Shown: positions 10,157 to 19,356 of the stretch, one piece after another
How the letters are laid out: each line of letters starts with the position of its first letter
Position numbering within the stretch: position 1 is the first letter of the stretch
Source: Eubacterium plexicaudatum ASF492
Lineage (GTDB): Bacteria > Bacillota > Clostridia > Lachnospirales > Lachnospiraceae
Reading direction: 5' to 3'
DNA length: 64,000 nt
NCBI RefSeq assembly: GCF_000364225.2
Contig: NZ_AQFT02000001.1
Span: 4,779,501 to 4,843,500 of the forward strand
Program-made: the position numbers and the translations under genes
Notes under the pieces: model-generated
What the model was told of the DNA's origin: nothing
The model's input: the letters and a program-made list of their open reading frames with translations, nothing else
The model's database searches: none

Positions 10157-13100
10157 ATGGTGACAGGCGTGGATAAATACGAATTTAAACTTAAAGTTGA
10201 CGAGATGAAGGCATTGGTCGGTGCGCGAAACTATCATGCGGCGGCAGAAATTGCGGAAACAATTAACTGGAAAAAAATCCGCAATTTGAATGCACTTGTG
10301 CTTGCCGGAGAAGTTTTCGAACAGGTAGGCCGCTATGAGGACAGCAAAGAAATTCTTCTTTTGGCGTATGATAAATCTCCTATTGGGAGAAATATTATAT
10401 ACCGACTGGCAGAAATCGCAATTAAGACAAACAGGTTTGATGACGCACAGGAATATTATGATGAATTTGTTGATATTGCGCCACATGATAATTTAAAGTA
10501 TGTCTTAAAGTATAAAATGACAGCGGCACAGGGGCTTCCGTATAAAGAGCAGATAAAAATTCTGGAAGAGCTGAAAGAGCAGGAATATTCGGAAGAATGG
10601 GCGTATGAGCTTGCATTTCTGTATCACATGGATATGCAGCCGGAAAAATGTGTGGAAGCATGTGACGAGCTGATTTTGTGGTTTGGCGATGGTATCTATG
10701 TTGAAAAAGCACTGGAGCTTAAAATGCATTATCAGCCTCTGAGCAAGCCGCAGGAGGAAAAGTATCATATTTTCCGTCAGAAACGAACGGGAGTAATTGA
10801 AGTAAAACCAAATGATTCTTTTGAATCGGGTGAAATTATTCATGAAGCGGTAGAGATTCCTTCCGTTCGGACGAATCCCGGACAGTACAATACGGCTAAT
10901 CTGCAAAAAGAAATTGCAAAAGGAATGCAGCAGATTCACACGGTTAAAATGCAGCAGGATGCAAATATGCGAAAGCAGGTCCGTCAGGATGCATCTATGG
11001 GAGGACCGTTTCGTCAAAATCTTTCGTTTTTGCAGCAGCCGCAGCAGATTCGATATCAGGAGCCGGAGCCTGAGCAATATCAGGATCGATATCAGGAACC
11101 GGAGCCTGAGCAATATCTGGAGTCGGAGCAGCAGACGCGTGCGATGACAATGGAAGAAATACAGGCTGAGTGGGAAAGAACGAAGCAGGAGATGAACGAT
11201 GCACTGAATGAAGCGGCTGGTCCGCAACAGCAGGAAGCATCAAAAGAACGGTCGATCGAAAGAGCAGAGCAGTTGATGCAGAGGCTGCTTGGTATTATAC
11301 CGCAGCTGGCCGGGCAAATAGCACAGCAGCAATTGCCTGAGACAGATGTTCGGGAGGAGGAGCCTTCCAAAGTTCGGGATGATTTGGAACAGGCAGGCAG
11401 AATTGTCGCAGGCATCAATCAGTTATTGCAGAATCAGATTGACAGTCTGCAGGCAGGGCAGGTCCGAATGCAGCAGGAAGAACCGATACTTCCGGAAGTC
11501 TCGGATCCGACAAGAGAACTGCCACGGGTGTCTGAGATGATGTTGGAAGGAAAAGAGATTGGAGCAATAGATAAGGTGCAGATGAATGGAAATTCATTAA
11601 ATAAAAATATGGCAAAAAAAGATGAAAATCCGGTAATGAGTGCGTGGAAAGAAGCACAGCCGGGAATTTCGGCAATTGATCTTTTACAGAGAGTACGTAT
11701 GGAAAAGACAACTGCAGCTGAGGTGTCGAAACCTGATCCGGAAACAGCAGATTTGATGCGGCAAAAACAGCAAATGGATGCGGCCGGTACGCAAAGACAG
11801 CAACAGCAAGCGGATGCGGAGACAGCAGACATGGGGATCATTCGCCAGATGCAGACAGGGAATTCGGCTCTGGAGTCTTTACGTCAGATGCAGGCAGGAC
11901 ATTCGGCTTTGGAATCTCTGCGTCAACTGCAGGCGGCAAATTTCTTAGCTGCGCAAAACGGACAGTCACAGGAGGACCGACAGCTTCAGGCAGAGAATGT
12001 CCGGAATAAAAATTCAACAGTCGATTCGATGACACATACATATCAGCCAATAGAACAGCAGATGTCGAATGCTGCACAGGATGAATTGCAGACACAGGCA
12101 ACGTTGAAAATGCCTGCGGACAGATTGCAGCCGATGCAGGATATATCATCTGAAATGCCAGTACAAATGCATCAGCCGATGCCGGAACCGTCTGTGCAAA
12201 TGCGGCAGCTGGTACCGGAAGCGCCAGTGGAAATGCAGCAGTCAATGTCGGAGGTGCCAGTGCAGATGCAGCAGTCAGTGCCGGAAATGTCTGCGCAAAT
12301 GCAGCAGTCAGTGCCGGAGGTACCTGTGCAGATGCGGCAGTTGGTGCCGGAGGCGTCTGTGGAAATGCAGCAGTTGGTACCGGAAGCGTCTGTGGAAATG
12401 CAGCAGCCAATGCCGGAAATGCCAGTGCAGATGCAGCAACCAATGCCGGAAATGCCTGTTCAAGTACAGCGGTCAATGCCGGAAATGTCTGTGGAAATGC
12501 AGCGGCCAATGCCGGAAATGCCGGCGCAGATGCAGCAGTCGATGCCGGATAGATCCTCTGAATTGTATATGCAGCAGGATTCGGTCTTAAATGCACAGGA
12601 TATACAATATGAAAATACAATTAATGCAGCGTCCGCACAGACGCAGGCAGCAGAAAGTATGTTGGATTCTGCGGATGACAATATAAATACAAATATGAAA
12701 AACAGCGAAGCCTATGAATTTGAAGAAACGATCAATGAGAAACCTGAATATCCGCAGGACAATATTTTTCTGGCATCCAAACCAAGATTTCTCACACAGG
12801 CGCAGCTGCAGGCAGGGGCAGCTATGGACGGAAAGAAAACAACACAGGTAACAAAAGAATTTTCAAAAGAAGCAATGGTGGCTGCTCATACGGAAAATAT
12901 GAATAACATTTCAAAAGCAGACAGTCAGGAGCTGAAAGAATTAAAACGACTTACGCCGGAACAGAAGCAGATTTTTTCTTATTTTGTTCCGATTGCGGGT
13001 ATGGAAGCGCAAATATATGATTTACTGATGGGCGTTTCCGAACATTTACAATATGATAAACATGCACAGTCCGGAAATATTATTATTGAAGGCATCAGCG

Positions 13101-13711
13101 GAAGCGGTAAAACGGTTCTGATTATGGATATTATTAAAGTATTGCAGAAGGAAATTAAACGTCCGGTTGGAAAGACAGGAAAAATTGATGCAAATGCTTT
13201 AAATCAAAAAGATCCGGATGTATTGATGGATAAAATAAGCGGAGGCTGTCTGATTATAGAATCAGCCGGAAAAATATCCAGAGAAACAGCTGTTCGGTTG
13301 TCAAAATGTATGGAAAAAGATCATGCGGGTACACTGTATATTATAGAAGATACGGAAGAAGGTATTCAAAAAGCACTGGAACGAGACAGTTCTTTTGCTG
13401 CAAAATTTACGGAAAAGATAACGATACCTTTGTTTTCATCCGATGAACTGGTAGAATTTGGAAAAGCATATGCAAATGATCTGAATTATGATATTGATGA
13501 AATGGGAGTACTAGCCTTATATAAACGAATCAGTGCGATACAAAAACTGGATCATGTAACGACATTAACCGAGGTAAAAGAGATCGTGGATGAGGCAATT
13601 GACAATGCGGAAAAAGGTGTCTTAAAGAAAGTATTTGGAATGTTGACAGCAACCAGGGCCAATGATGACAATTACATTATTTTAAGAGAGAAGGATTTTG
13701 AAGAATCATGA
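10157..13711 (+). CDS. Large TPR protein with Gln/Met-rich repeats and C-terminal P-loop NTPase
   Basis: An 1184-residue protein with three parts. Residues 1-190 are TPR-like helical pairs (GEVFEQVGRYEDSKEILLLAY, IAIKTNRFDDAQEYYDEF). Residues 200-880 are Gln-, Met- and Pro-rich low-complexity sequence, with twelve 11-residue repeats at 12155-12550 and shorter repeats earlier. Residues 930-1184 form a P-loop domain: Walker A GISGSGKTVLIMDI, a Walker-B-like CLIIES lacking the usual acidic pair, and KMLTAT-type helices ending in FGMLTATRANDDNY. The fold suggests an AAA-type ATPase with weakened hydrolysis. ATG 10157 is used; ribosome-site support is only moderate (AAGGTGA). It is transcribed from its own promoter and sits before glgB. 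Its role is unknown. Confidence 0.7.
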   Translation: MVTGVDKYEFKLKVDEMKALVGARNYHAAAEIAETINWKKIRNLNALVLAGEVFEQVGRYEDSKEILLLAYDKSPIGRNIIYRLAEIAIKTNRFDDAQEYYDEFVDIAPHDNLKYVLKYKMTAAQGLPYKEQIKILEELKEQEYSEEWAYELAFLYHMDMQPEKCVEACDELILWFGDGIYVEKALELKMHYQPLSKPQEEKYHIFRQKRTGVIEVKPNDSFESGEIIHEAVEIPSVRTNPGQYNTANLQKEIAKGMQQIHTVKMQQDANMRKQVRQDASMGGPFRQNLSFLQQPQQIRYQEPEPEQYQDRYQEPEPEQYLESEQQTRAMTMEEIQAEWERTKQEMNDALNEAAGPQQQEASKERSIERAEQLMQRLLGIIPQLAGQIAQQQLPETDVREEEPSKVRDDLEQAGRIVAGINQLLQNQIDSLQAGQVRMQQEEPILPEVSDPTRELPRVSEMMLEGKEIGAIDKVQMNGNSLNKNMAKKDENPVMSAWKEAQPGISAIDLLQRVRMEKTTAAEVSKPDPETADLMRQKQQMDAAGTQRQQQQADAETADMGIIRQMQTGNSALESLRQMQAGHSALESLRQLQAANFLAAQNGQSQEDRQLQAENVRNKNSTVDSMTHTYQPIEQQMSNAAQDELQTQATLKMPADRLQPMQDISSEMPVQMHQPMPEPSVQMRQLVPEAPVEMQQSMSEVPVQMQQSVPEMSAQMQQSVPEVPVQMRQLVPEASVEMQQLVPEASVEMQQPMPEMPVQMQQPMPEMPVQVQRSMPEMSVEMQRPMPEMPAQMQQSMPDRSSELYMQQDSVLNAQDIQYENTINAASAQTQAAESMLDSADDNINTNMKNSEAYEFEETINEKPEYPQDNIFLASKPRFLTQAQLQAGAAMDGKKTTQVTKEFSKEAMVAAHTENMNNISKADSQELKELKRLTPEQKQIFSYFVPIAGMEAQIYDLLMGVSEHLQYDKHAQSGNIIIEGISGSGKTVLIMDIIKVLQKEIKRPVGKTGKIDANALNQKDPDVLMDKISGGCLIIESAGKISRETAVRLSKCMEKDHAGTLYIIEDTEEGIQKALERDSSFAAKFTEKITIPLFSSDELVEFGKAYANDLNYDIDEMGVLALYKRISAIQKLDHVTTLTEVKEIVDEAIDNAEKGVLKKVFGMLTATRANDDNYIILREKDFEES
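12155..12550 (+). repeat. Twelve 33-bp repeats encoding (V/M)xVQMQQxxPE units
   Basis: Twelve consecutive 33-bp units encode 11-residue repeats of the type M-P-V-Q-M-Q-Q-P-M-P-E. Variation is mostly at two or three positions per unit. Unit number is prone to change by slipped-strand pairing. Confidence 0.9.
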
Positions 13712-13775
13712 AGTTTATTAATCATATCACAGCAGAATGAATGCTGGAAAGACAAGTAACAGGAGGGTTATGATA

Positions 13776-15682
13776 ATGAGAAACATGACAGAACTGGATA
13801 TGTATTTATTCGGTCAAAGCACACACTATGATATTTATAAAAAGATGGGTGCACATTTAATGACAGTACGCCAGAAGGAAGGGGTAGTTTTTGATGTATG
13901 GGCGCCTCATGCAAAAAGAGTATGGGTTATCGGGTCCTTTAATAACTGGGATGAAACACGTCATGAAATGAAGCGGTTGGAACCACTGGAGATGGGTATC
14001 TATGAACTGTTTATTCCAGGCGTAACAAATGGAGATATGTATAAATATCTGATAGAGACATCTGACGGAAAACTCCTCTATAAGGCTGATCCATATGCAA
14101 CATATGCAGAATTAAGACCGGGAAGTGCATCTGTAGTTTTTGATGTTTCGCATTTGAAATGGTCGGATCAGAACTGGATGGAAACACGTGCACAGTCAGA
14201 TCCGTACGAAAAACCTATGGCTATTTATGAAGTACATCCGGGCTCCTGGAAGCGTCATCCGGGCAGAGAAGATGAAGGATTTTATACATACCGTGAGTTT
14301 GCAAGAGCGCTTACCGAGTATGTAAAGGAAATGGGATATACACATGTGGAATTGATGGGTATTTCGGAGTATCCATTTGAAGGTTCATGGGGATATCAGG
14401 TAACAGGATACTATGCTCCGACTTCTCGTTACGGGACACCGGAAGATTTTGCATATTTGATTAATTATCTGCATCGAAATAAAATTGGAGTAATTGTAGA
14501 CTGGGTACCGGCACATTTTCCGAGAGATGCACATGGTCTTGCTGATTTTGACGGCTGTCCGTTGTATGAATATCCGGATCCGAGAATGGGCGAACATCCG
14601 GATTGGGGAACAAAGATTTTTAACTATGGAATGTCAGAAGTAAAAATTTCTTAATCGGCAGTGCGCTGATGTGGATTGAAATTTATCATGTGGATGGACT
14701 TCGTGTAGACGCAGTTGCATCAATGCTGTATCTGGATTATGGTAAAAATGACGGTCAGTGGGTGGCAAATAAATATGGCGACAATAAAAATCTGGAAGCA
14801 ATCGAGTTTTTTAAACATATCAATACGTCGCTGACAGGCAGAAATCCTGGCGCAATTATGATTGCGGAAGAATCTACGGCATGGCCAAACGTAACAGGCA
14901 AGGCTGAAGAAGATGGCCTGAATTTTAATTTTAAATGGAATATGGGATGGATGCATGACTTCTTAGATTATATGAAGCAGGATCCATATTTTAGAAAAGG
15001 ATGTCATAATAAGATGACATTTGCAATGAGTTATAATGGTGCGGAAAAATATATTCTGGTGTTGTCGCATGATGAAGTTGTGCACCTGAAATGTTCCATG
15101 GTTAATAAGATGCCGGGACTTGGAAAAGATAAATTCCGCAATTTGATGGTTGGATATACATTCTTTATGGGACATCCTGGCAAAAAACTGCTGTTTATGG
15201 GACAGGATTTTGCGCAGCTGCGTGAATGGAGCGAAGAACGTGAACTGGATTGGTTCCTGATGGCAGAAGAAAACCATAAACAATTAAATGATTACTTTAA
15301 GGAACTTTTGCATATTTATCGGAAATATCCATCTATGTATGAACTGGATCATTCCTGGGATGGTTTTGAGTGGATAAATGCCAATGATGCGTCACGCAGT
15401 ATTTTCAGTTTTGTACGCAAGAGTAAAAATGGTAAGAGAAACCTGCTGTTTGTATGTAACTTTACGCCGGTAGAAAGAATGGATTACAGAGTAGGCGCGC
15501 CGACGAAAGGAACTTATAAGCTGGTGCTTAACAGTGACGACAGCCGTTTTGGAGGTACGGGCAAAAAACGACCGGTTAGTTATAAAACCGTAAAGGCAGA
15601 ATGTGATAACAGAGATTATTCGTTTGCTTATCCGTTACCGGCATACGGGGTAGCCGTATTTGAATTTAATTATAAAGTGTGA
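13776..15682 (+). CDS. glgB: 1,4-alpha-glucan branching enzyme (one frameshift)
   Basis: Transfers alpha-1,4 chains to alpha-1,6 branch points in glycogen synthesis. An N-terminal CBM48 domain (VFDVWAPHAKRVWVIGSFNNW) is followed by a GH13 barrel: YEVHPGSWKRHPG, GYTHVELMGISEYPFEGSWGYQ, VDWVPAHFP, nucleophile Asp in GLRVDAVASML, acid Glu in MIAEESTAWP and the third Asp in LSHDEVVHLK. The frame breaks at 14642-14648, where GTAAAAATTTC should read with one more A (expected VKNFLIGSALMW); the total length then matches the usual ~635 residues. The start ATG 13776 lies 8 bases after AGGAGGG. A terminator follows. No other glg gene is in view. Confidence 0.9.
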
Positions 15683-15723
15683 ACATGAACAGATCGGATT
15701 GTCCGAACTGTAGCATATATAAG

Positions 15724-15755
15724 AAAAGGCAGGGATAAAACCCTGTCTTTTTATT
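15724..15755 (+). terminator. Rho-independent terminator after glgB
   Basis: The stem AAAAGGCAGGG pairs with CCCTGTCTTTTT (one G-U pair) around a 6-base loop, followed by TTATTT. Confidence 0.85.
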
Positions 15756-15788
15756 TCCTGTGATTGAGGTTGATCTTCTGTGGTTTAT

Positions 15789-15815
15789 TAAGTTTTCACA
15801 CGAAATAGCCGACAT
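15789..15815 (+). promoter_or_regulatory. Sigma-D (flagellar) type promoter
   Basis: TAAG (15789-15792), exactly 15 bases, then GCCGACAT (15808-15815). The sigma-D consensus in Bacillus-type bacteria is TAAA-N15-GCCGATAT. It sits about 58 bases before the DUF6240-like gene, next to flagellin, which supports flagellar-class control. Confidence 0.7.
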
Positions 15816-15872
15816 ATTTTATATGATTTGGGATGGAATATTAGTTTTGCAGGAAAGGCAGGGGTATTCGAA

Positions 15873-18800
15873 ATGCAGAGAGTAGGAAGTATACAGATAG
15901 ATGGTGCAAATCTGCTGGATGGAATCGGGGGCAGCAGACAGGAAGAATTTGATTTTGGAACGGTTCTGACAGCGTCGGACAGAGCATCCGAGACGGAAAC
16001 ACTGACAAAAGGAGAAAAAACAGCGGAGGTAACATACCACAAGCCGCAGCAGGAAAAGAAAGCAGGCACTGCCGAAGATGTGATGCAGCAGGCAGAAAAT
16101 ATGGATACGGCAGCTATGAAAAACAAAATGGTAGTTGCTTCGAATACGACAACGTCCACAGACTGCAGAGAGATTGAAAAAGAAGGATTTTCTCTTCAAC
16201 AGACGGATATCAAAACGGTTGTAACCGTAACCGATAAAATTAAAATGGAACTAGCAAAAGCGGGTGTGGATATCAGTTATTTTGGAGATCAGCTGAGTGC
16301 CGACCAGATTGAAGCATTTGCAGGCAATGCGTCATTTGCACAGACACTGTCACAAAGAATTCAGAGTCTTGAGGCGGATGTTCCGTTAACGGAAGATAAC
16401 GTAACGGATTGTGTACGTGCTTTGGCTCAGGCAGAAGAGTTACATAAACTGAGTGATGGTGCAATAAAATATATGCTGGATAATCAGCTGGATCCGACTA
16501 TTGCCAATCTTTACAAAGCGCAGTATAGCGGTAGTGCGGTGTATGTAAATCAGAATCAGGCTCCAATAGACTTTCCGGGAATGAAAGAGCAGATTTCCAA
16601 AATTATTGCACAGTCCGGGCGGAAAGAAGAGGAAACAGCATTTTTGGACAGTGAGTGGCTGATTCGGAATGAGATTCCCCTGAATGCGGAAAACCTGAAT
16701 TATATGGAACAATTAAAGACCATAGATACGCCTCAGGATACGGAACAGCTGCTTGATCGGATGATTACGGCCATGGCTGAGGGAAACAGACCACAAGATG
16801 CGGTATTGTTGGATGCATATTCACTGATGGGACAGGCGGAAAAAGCGCTGGAAGTGATACGGCAGACGACCGATGAAGATCTGGCTTATGTGATCAGCAA
16901 AGGGGAACCGGTTACGATTCAAAATCTGGAACAGGCACATAATCAGAATCTGGCCGGTATCAGTGCGGAAGAAAAAGAAGATATTGCACGGTTAATACAA
17001 AATACGGCTGAAGCAGAAGAAATGATCCGCTCGGAATTAAAAGCGGCAGATACGGCGTCTGAGACACAAAACGTGCAGACGGATTCCGCAGGCGGTCATG
17101 TACAGCCGTTACCTGACAGAGGGATAAATATTGCTGTCGGCAATACCGAGGCTGTCAGCCAGGATGTTCCGGGAATTTTACTGCGTACAAAACTGGTTGA
17201 ACTTACAAGCGTGGAAATTACACTTGTTGCAGCACGCAGGCAGCTGGAAGAAATTCGTATGTCAATGACCATAGAGGCCAGTTATAAAATGCTGAAAAAC
17301 GGCATATCACTGGATACAAGTCCTATGGAAGAACTGATTGCCAATTTAAAAAATATAGAAGAAAATTTCTATAAAAAAATGCTGAAAGATGGCGGAATAG
17401 AAGCGACACAAGCGAACGTAAGCCTGTTTGCAAGGACGTCCGAAAAACTGGAAGAATTAAAAGGAATGCCTGCATATGCACTTGGTACCCGCAGCATGCA
17501 GATCAGTACGCTCGAAGACCTGCATCAGGAAGGCAGTGCGATGCAGCAGAATTTCCAGCAGGCGAATGAGCGTTACGAAACGATGCAGACGCAGGTACGC
17601 AAAGATCTGGGTGATTCGATTCAAAAGGCTTTTCAGAATGTGGATGATATTCTGGAGCAGATCGGACAGGAATTAAGTCCGGAAAATGAGCGTGCGGTAC
17701 GGATTCTTGGTTATAATCAGATTGAAATTACGCCGGAGAACGTGGCAAAAATGAAAGCGGTTGATCAGCAGGTACAGACGGCATTTCACAATCTGACGCC
17801 GTCGGTTGTAAGAGAGTTTATCGGAAGAGGAATCAATCCGTTAGATCTGGATATTAGGGAACTGAATCAGCAGGCCGAACAAATTAAGGAAGAACTGCAT
17901 ATTGACGCACCGGAAGATAAGTACAGTGAATATTTATTCAAACTGGAACAGAATCATAATATTTCACAGGAAGAGAGAAATTCATATATTGGTATTTATC
18001 GTCTGATGAATCACATTGTGCAGACGGATGGAGCAGCAGTCGGCGCGCTTGTAGAACAGGGTGCGGAGATTACAATGCGTAATCTTTTGTCAGCAGTGCG
18101 TACACATCGTCGTGGAGAACTGGATATTACGGTGGATAAATCATTCGGAGGACTGCAAAGTGGTGGATATGTAGACTCTATTACGGATCAGATTGAATCC
18201 GGTTATCAAAGTGAATGTATCAAACAGGCTTTTCATGAGATTTCGCCGGAACGTCTGCGTACCGTAACAAAGGAAAGCGGATGGGAAGATCTGACGCCGG
18301 AACAGTTTTTACGCCAAATTCAGGAAGCGCCGGAAGATATGGCTGCCAGAGAGGCTTACGATCAGCAGCAGCTGAAAGATCTGGAGGAATGCGCGAAATC
18401 GTCAGAGGAAGTATTTCAGGTTTTGAAACAGTATGAGATTCCAAATACAATGCTGAATGTTATGGCCGTATCCGAATGGATGAATGACCGGAATATGGCG
18501 TTCCGCAGATTGTTTGGAGCGGGGAACGGGCGTAAACCGGACGCGGAAAAGAATACCGATGATTATATAACGGAAAATAAAGATGGAAGTACGGAAGTCG
18601 ATTTTGAAGCATTGAAAGAAGAATTGCTCAGACGGTTCGGCGAAGATGTAAAAAAACCGAAAGAACTTGCAAAAGCCGTGGCAGAACTTGCCGAATGTGC
18701 GGAAAAATGTATGAGTACGATGATACTTGAACCGGATACAACCAGTTTGGATATACGCAGCCTGAAACTGATGAATGCACAGATTTCAATAGGCGCGAAA

Positions 18801-19244
18801 ATGGCTTCTTCCGAATGTTTTTCCATGCCGATTGTGGTAGATGGAGAAGTTACAAACGTAACGATGAAGATCGTGCGCAATAAAGAGCAAAAAGGTCTTG
18901 TTAATATTACAATGGATTCCGCCCTGCATGGAAAAATTGCTGCCGAACTGCGGGCAAAGCAGAAAGGATTCGGCGGATATATAACGGCAGAAACGAGAAA
19001 GACGACAGAACTGCTGGAAGCAAAGAAAAAAGAAATAGAAGAGGCGTTAAAAGAAGTGGATGACGGTCCGTTGGATTTGAATTTTATTATGAACAGCAGA
19101 CTGGATTTGAACAGTTTTGCTGCAACGAGCGGTGAAAGCGAAGAACCGGAAACCGAAGAATTAAGGGAAATACAGACAAAGACATTGTATGGTATGGCAG
19201 AAGCTTTTATTCGTTCCGTAAAACATCTGGAAAAGGCTGCCTGA
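15873..19244 (+). CDS. DUF6240-like protein of the flagellar cluster
   Basis: An 1123-residue hydrophilic, mostly helical protein without signal peptide or membrane segments. A repeated unit runs through it: a short LT-x-ENV-type start followed by a helical pair (for example LTEDNVTDCVRALAQAEELH, and later EITPENVAKMKAVDQQVQTA, EITMRNLLSAVRTHRRGE). The first of these resembles the DUF6240 family found beside flagellar genes in Lachnospiraceae. The C-terminal 250 residues resemble a separate domain with a beta pattern (CFSMPIVVDGEVTNVTMKIV), reminiscent of FliK C-terminal domains, though I cannot prove homology. ATG 15873 has AGGGG upstream; an in-frame TTG at 15828 is possible. The sigma-D-like promoter and flagellin downstream point to a flagellar role, perhaps hook-length control. 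Confidence 0.65.
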   Translation: MQRVGSIQIDGANLLDGIGGSRQEEFDFGTVLTASDRASETETLTKGEKTAEVTYHKPQQEKKAGTAEDVMQQAENMDTAAMKNKMVVASNTTTSTDCREIEKEGFSLQQTDIKTVVTVTDKIKMELAKAGVDISYFGDQLSADQIEAFAGNASFAQTLSQRIQSLEADVPLTEDNVTDCVRALAQAEELHKLSDGAIKYMLDNQLDPTIANLYKAQYSGSAVYVNQNQAPIDFPGMKEQISKIIAQSGRKEEETAFLDSEWLIRNEIPLNAENLNYMEQLKTIDTPQDTEQLLDRMITAMAEGNRPQDAVLLDAYSLMGQAEKALEVIRQTTDEDLAYVISKGEPVTIQNLEQAHNQNLAGISAEEKEDIARLIQNTAEAEEMIRSELKAADTASETQNVQTDSAGGHVQPLPDRGINIAVGNTEAVSQDVPGILLRTKLVELTSVEITLVAARRQLEEIRMSMTIEASYKMLKNGISLDTSPMEELIANLKNIEENFYKKMLKDGGIEATQANVSLFARTSEKLEELKGMPAYALGTRSMQISTLEDLHQEGSAMQQNFQQANERYETMQTQVRKDLGDSIQKAFQNVDDILEQIGQELSPENERAVRILGYNQIEITPENVAKMKAVDQQVQTAFHNLTPSVVREFIGRGINPLDLDIRELNQQAEQIKEELHIDAPEDKYSEYLFKLEQNHNISQEERNSYIGIYRLMNHIVQTDGAAVGALVEQGAEITMRNLLSAVRTHRRGELDITVDKSFGGLQSGGYVDSITDQIESGYQSECIKQAFHEISPERLRTVTKESGWEDLTPEQFLRQIQEAPEDMAAREAYDQQQLKDLEECAKSSEEVFQVLKQYEIPNTMLNVMAVSEWMNDRNMAFRRLFGAGNGRKPDAEKNTDDYITENKDGSTEVDFEALKEELLRRFGEDVKKPKELAKAVAELAECAEKCMSTMILEPDTTSLDIRSLKLMNAQISIGAKMASSECFSMPIVVDGEVTNVTMKIVRNKEQKGLVNITMDSALHGKIAAELRAKQKGFGGYITAETRKTTELLEAKKKEIEEALKEVDDGPLDLNFIMNSRLDLNSFAATSGESEEPETEELREIQTKTLYGMAEAFIRSVKHLEKAA

Positions 19245-19299
19245 AAACAAATGCAGAAGACAATGTAGCAATGAAATGTGAAATTATCGTGTTTTTTAT

Positions 19300-19326
19300 T
19301 ATGGAAATACGATATCCGGCCGAAAT
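19300..19326 (+). promoter_or_regulatory. Candidate sigma-D promoter for flagellin
   Basis: A weak TATG -35 (19300-19303), 15 bases, then GCCGAAAT (19319-19326), one mismatch from the sigma-D -10. It lies 30 bases before the flagellin start. The -35 match is poor, so confidence is moderate. Confidence 0.45.
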
Positions 19327-19356
19327 AAATAAATATCAGAGAGATGAGGTAGCATA

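Noticed and set aside
12155..12550. Repeat array with CRISPR-like periodicity
   Set aside because: The units are contiguous, have no spacers and keep a reading frame, so they are protein repeats.
11838..12620. Long open frame of 260 codons on the minus strand opposite the Gln/Met repeats
   Set aside because: It is the antisense of the 33-bp repeats; its Ala/Pro/Thr repeat composition follows directly from the plus-strand codons and it has no ribosome site.
14655..15682. Two separate branching-enzyme genes
   Set aside because: The halves join exactly by one A in a homopolymer and together make one normal-length GlgB.
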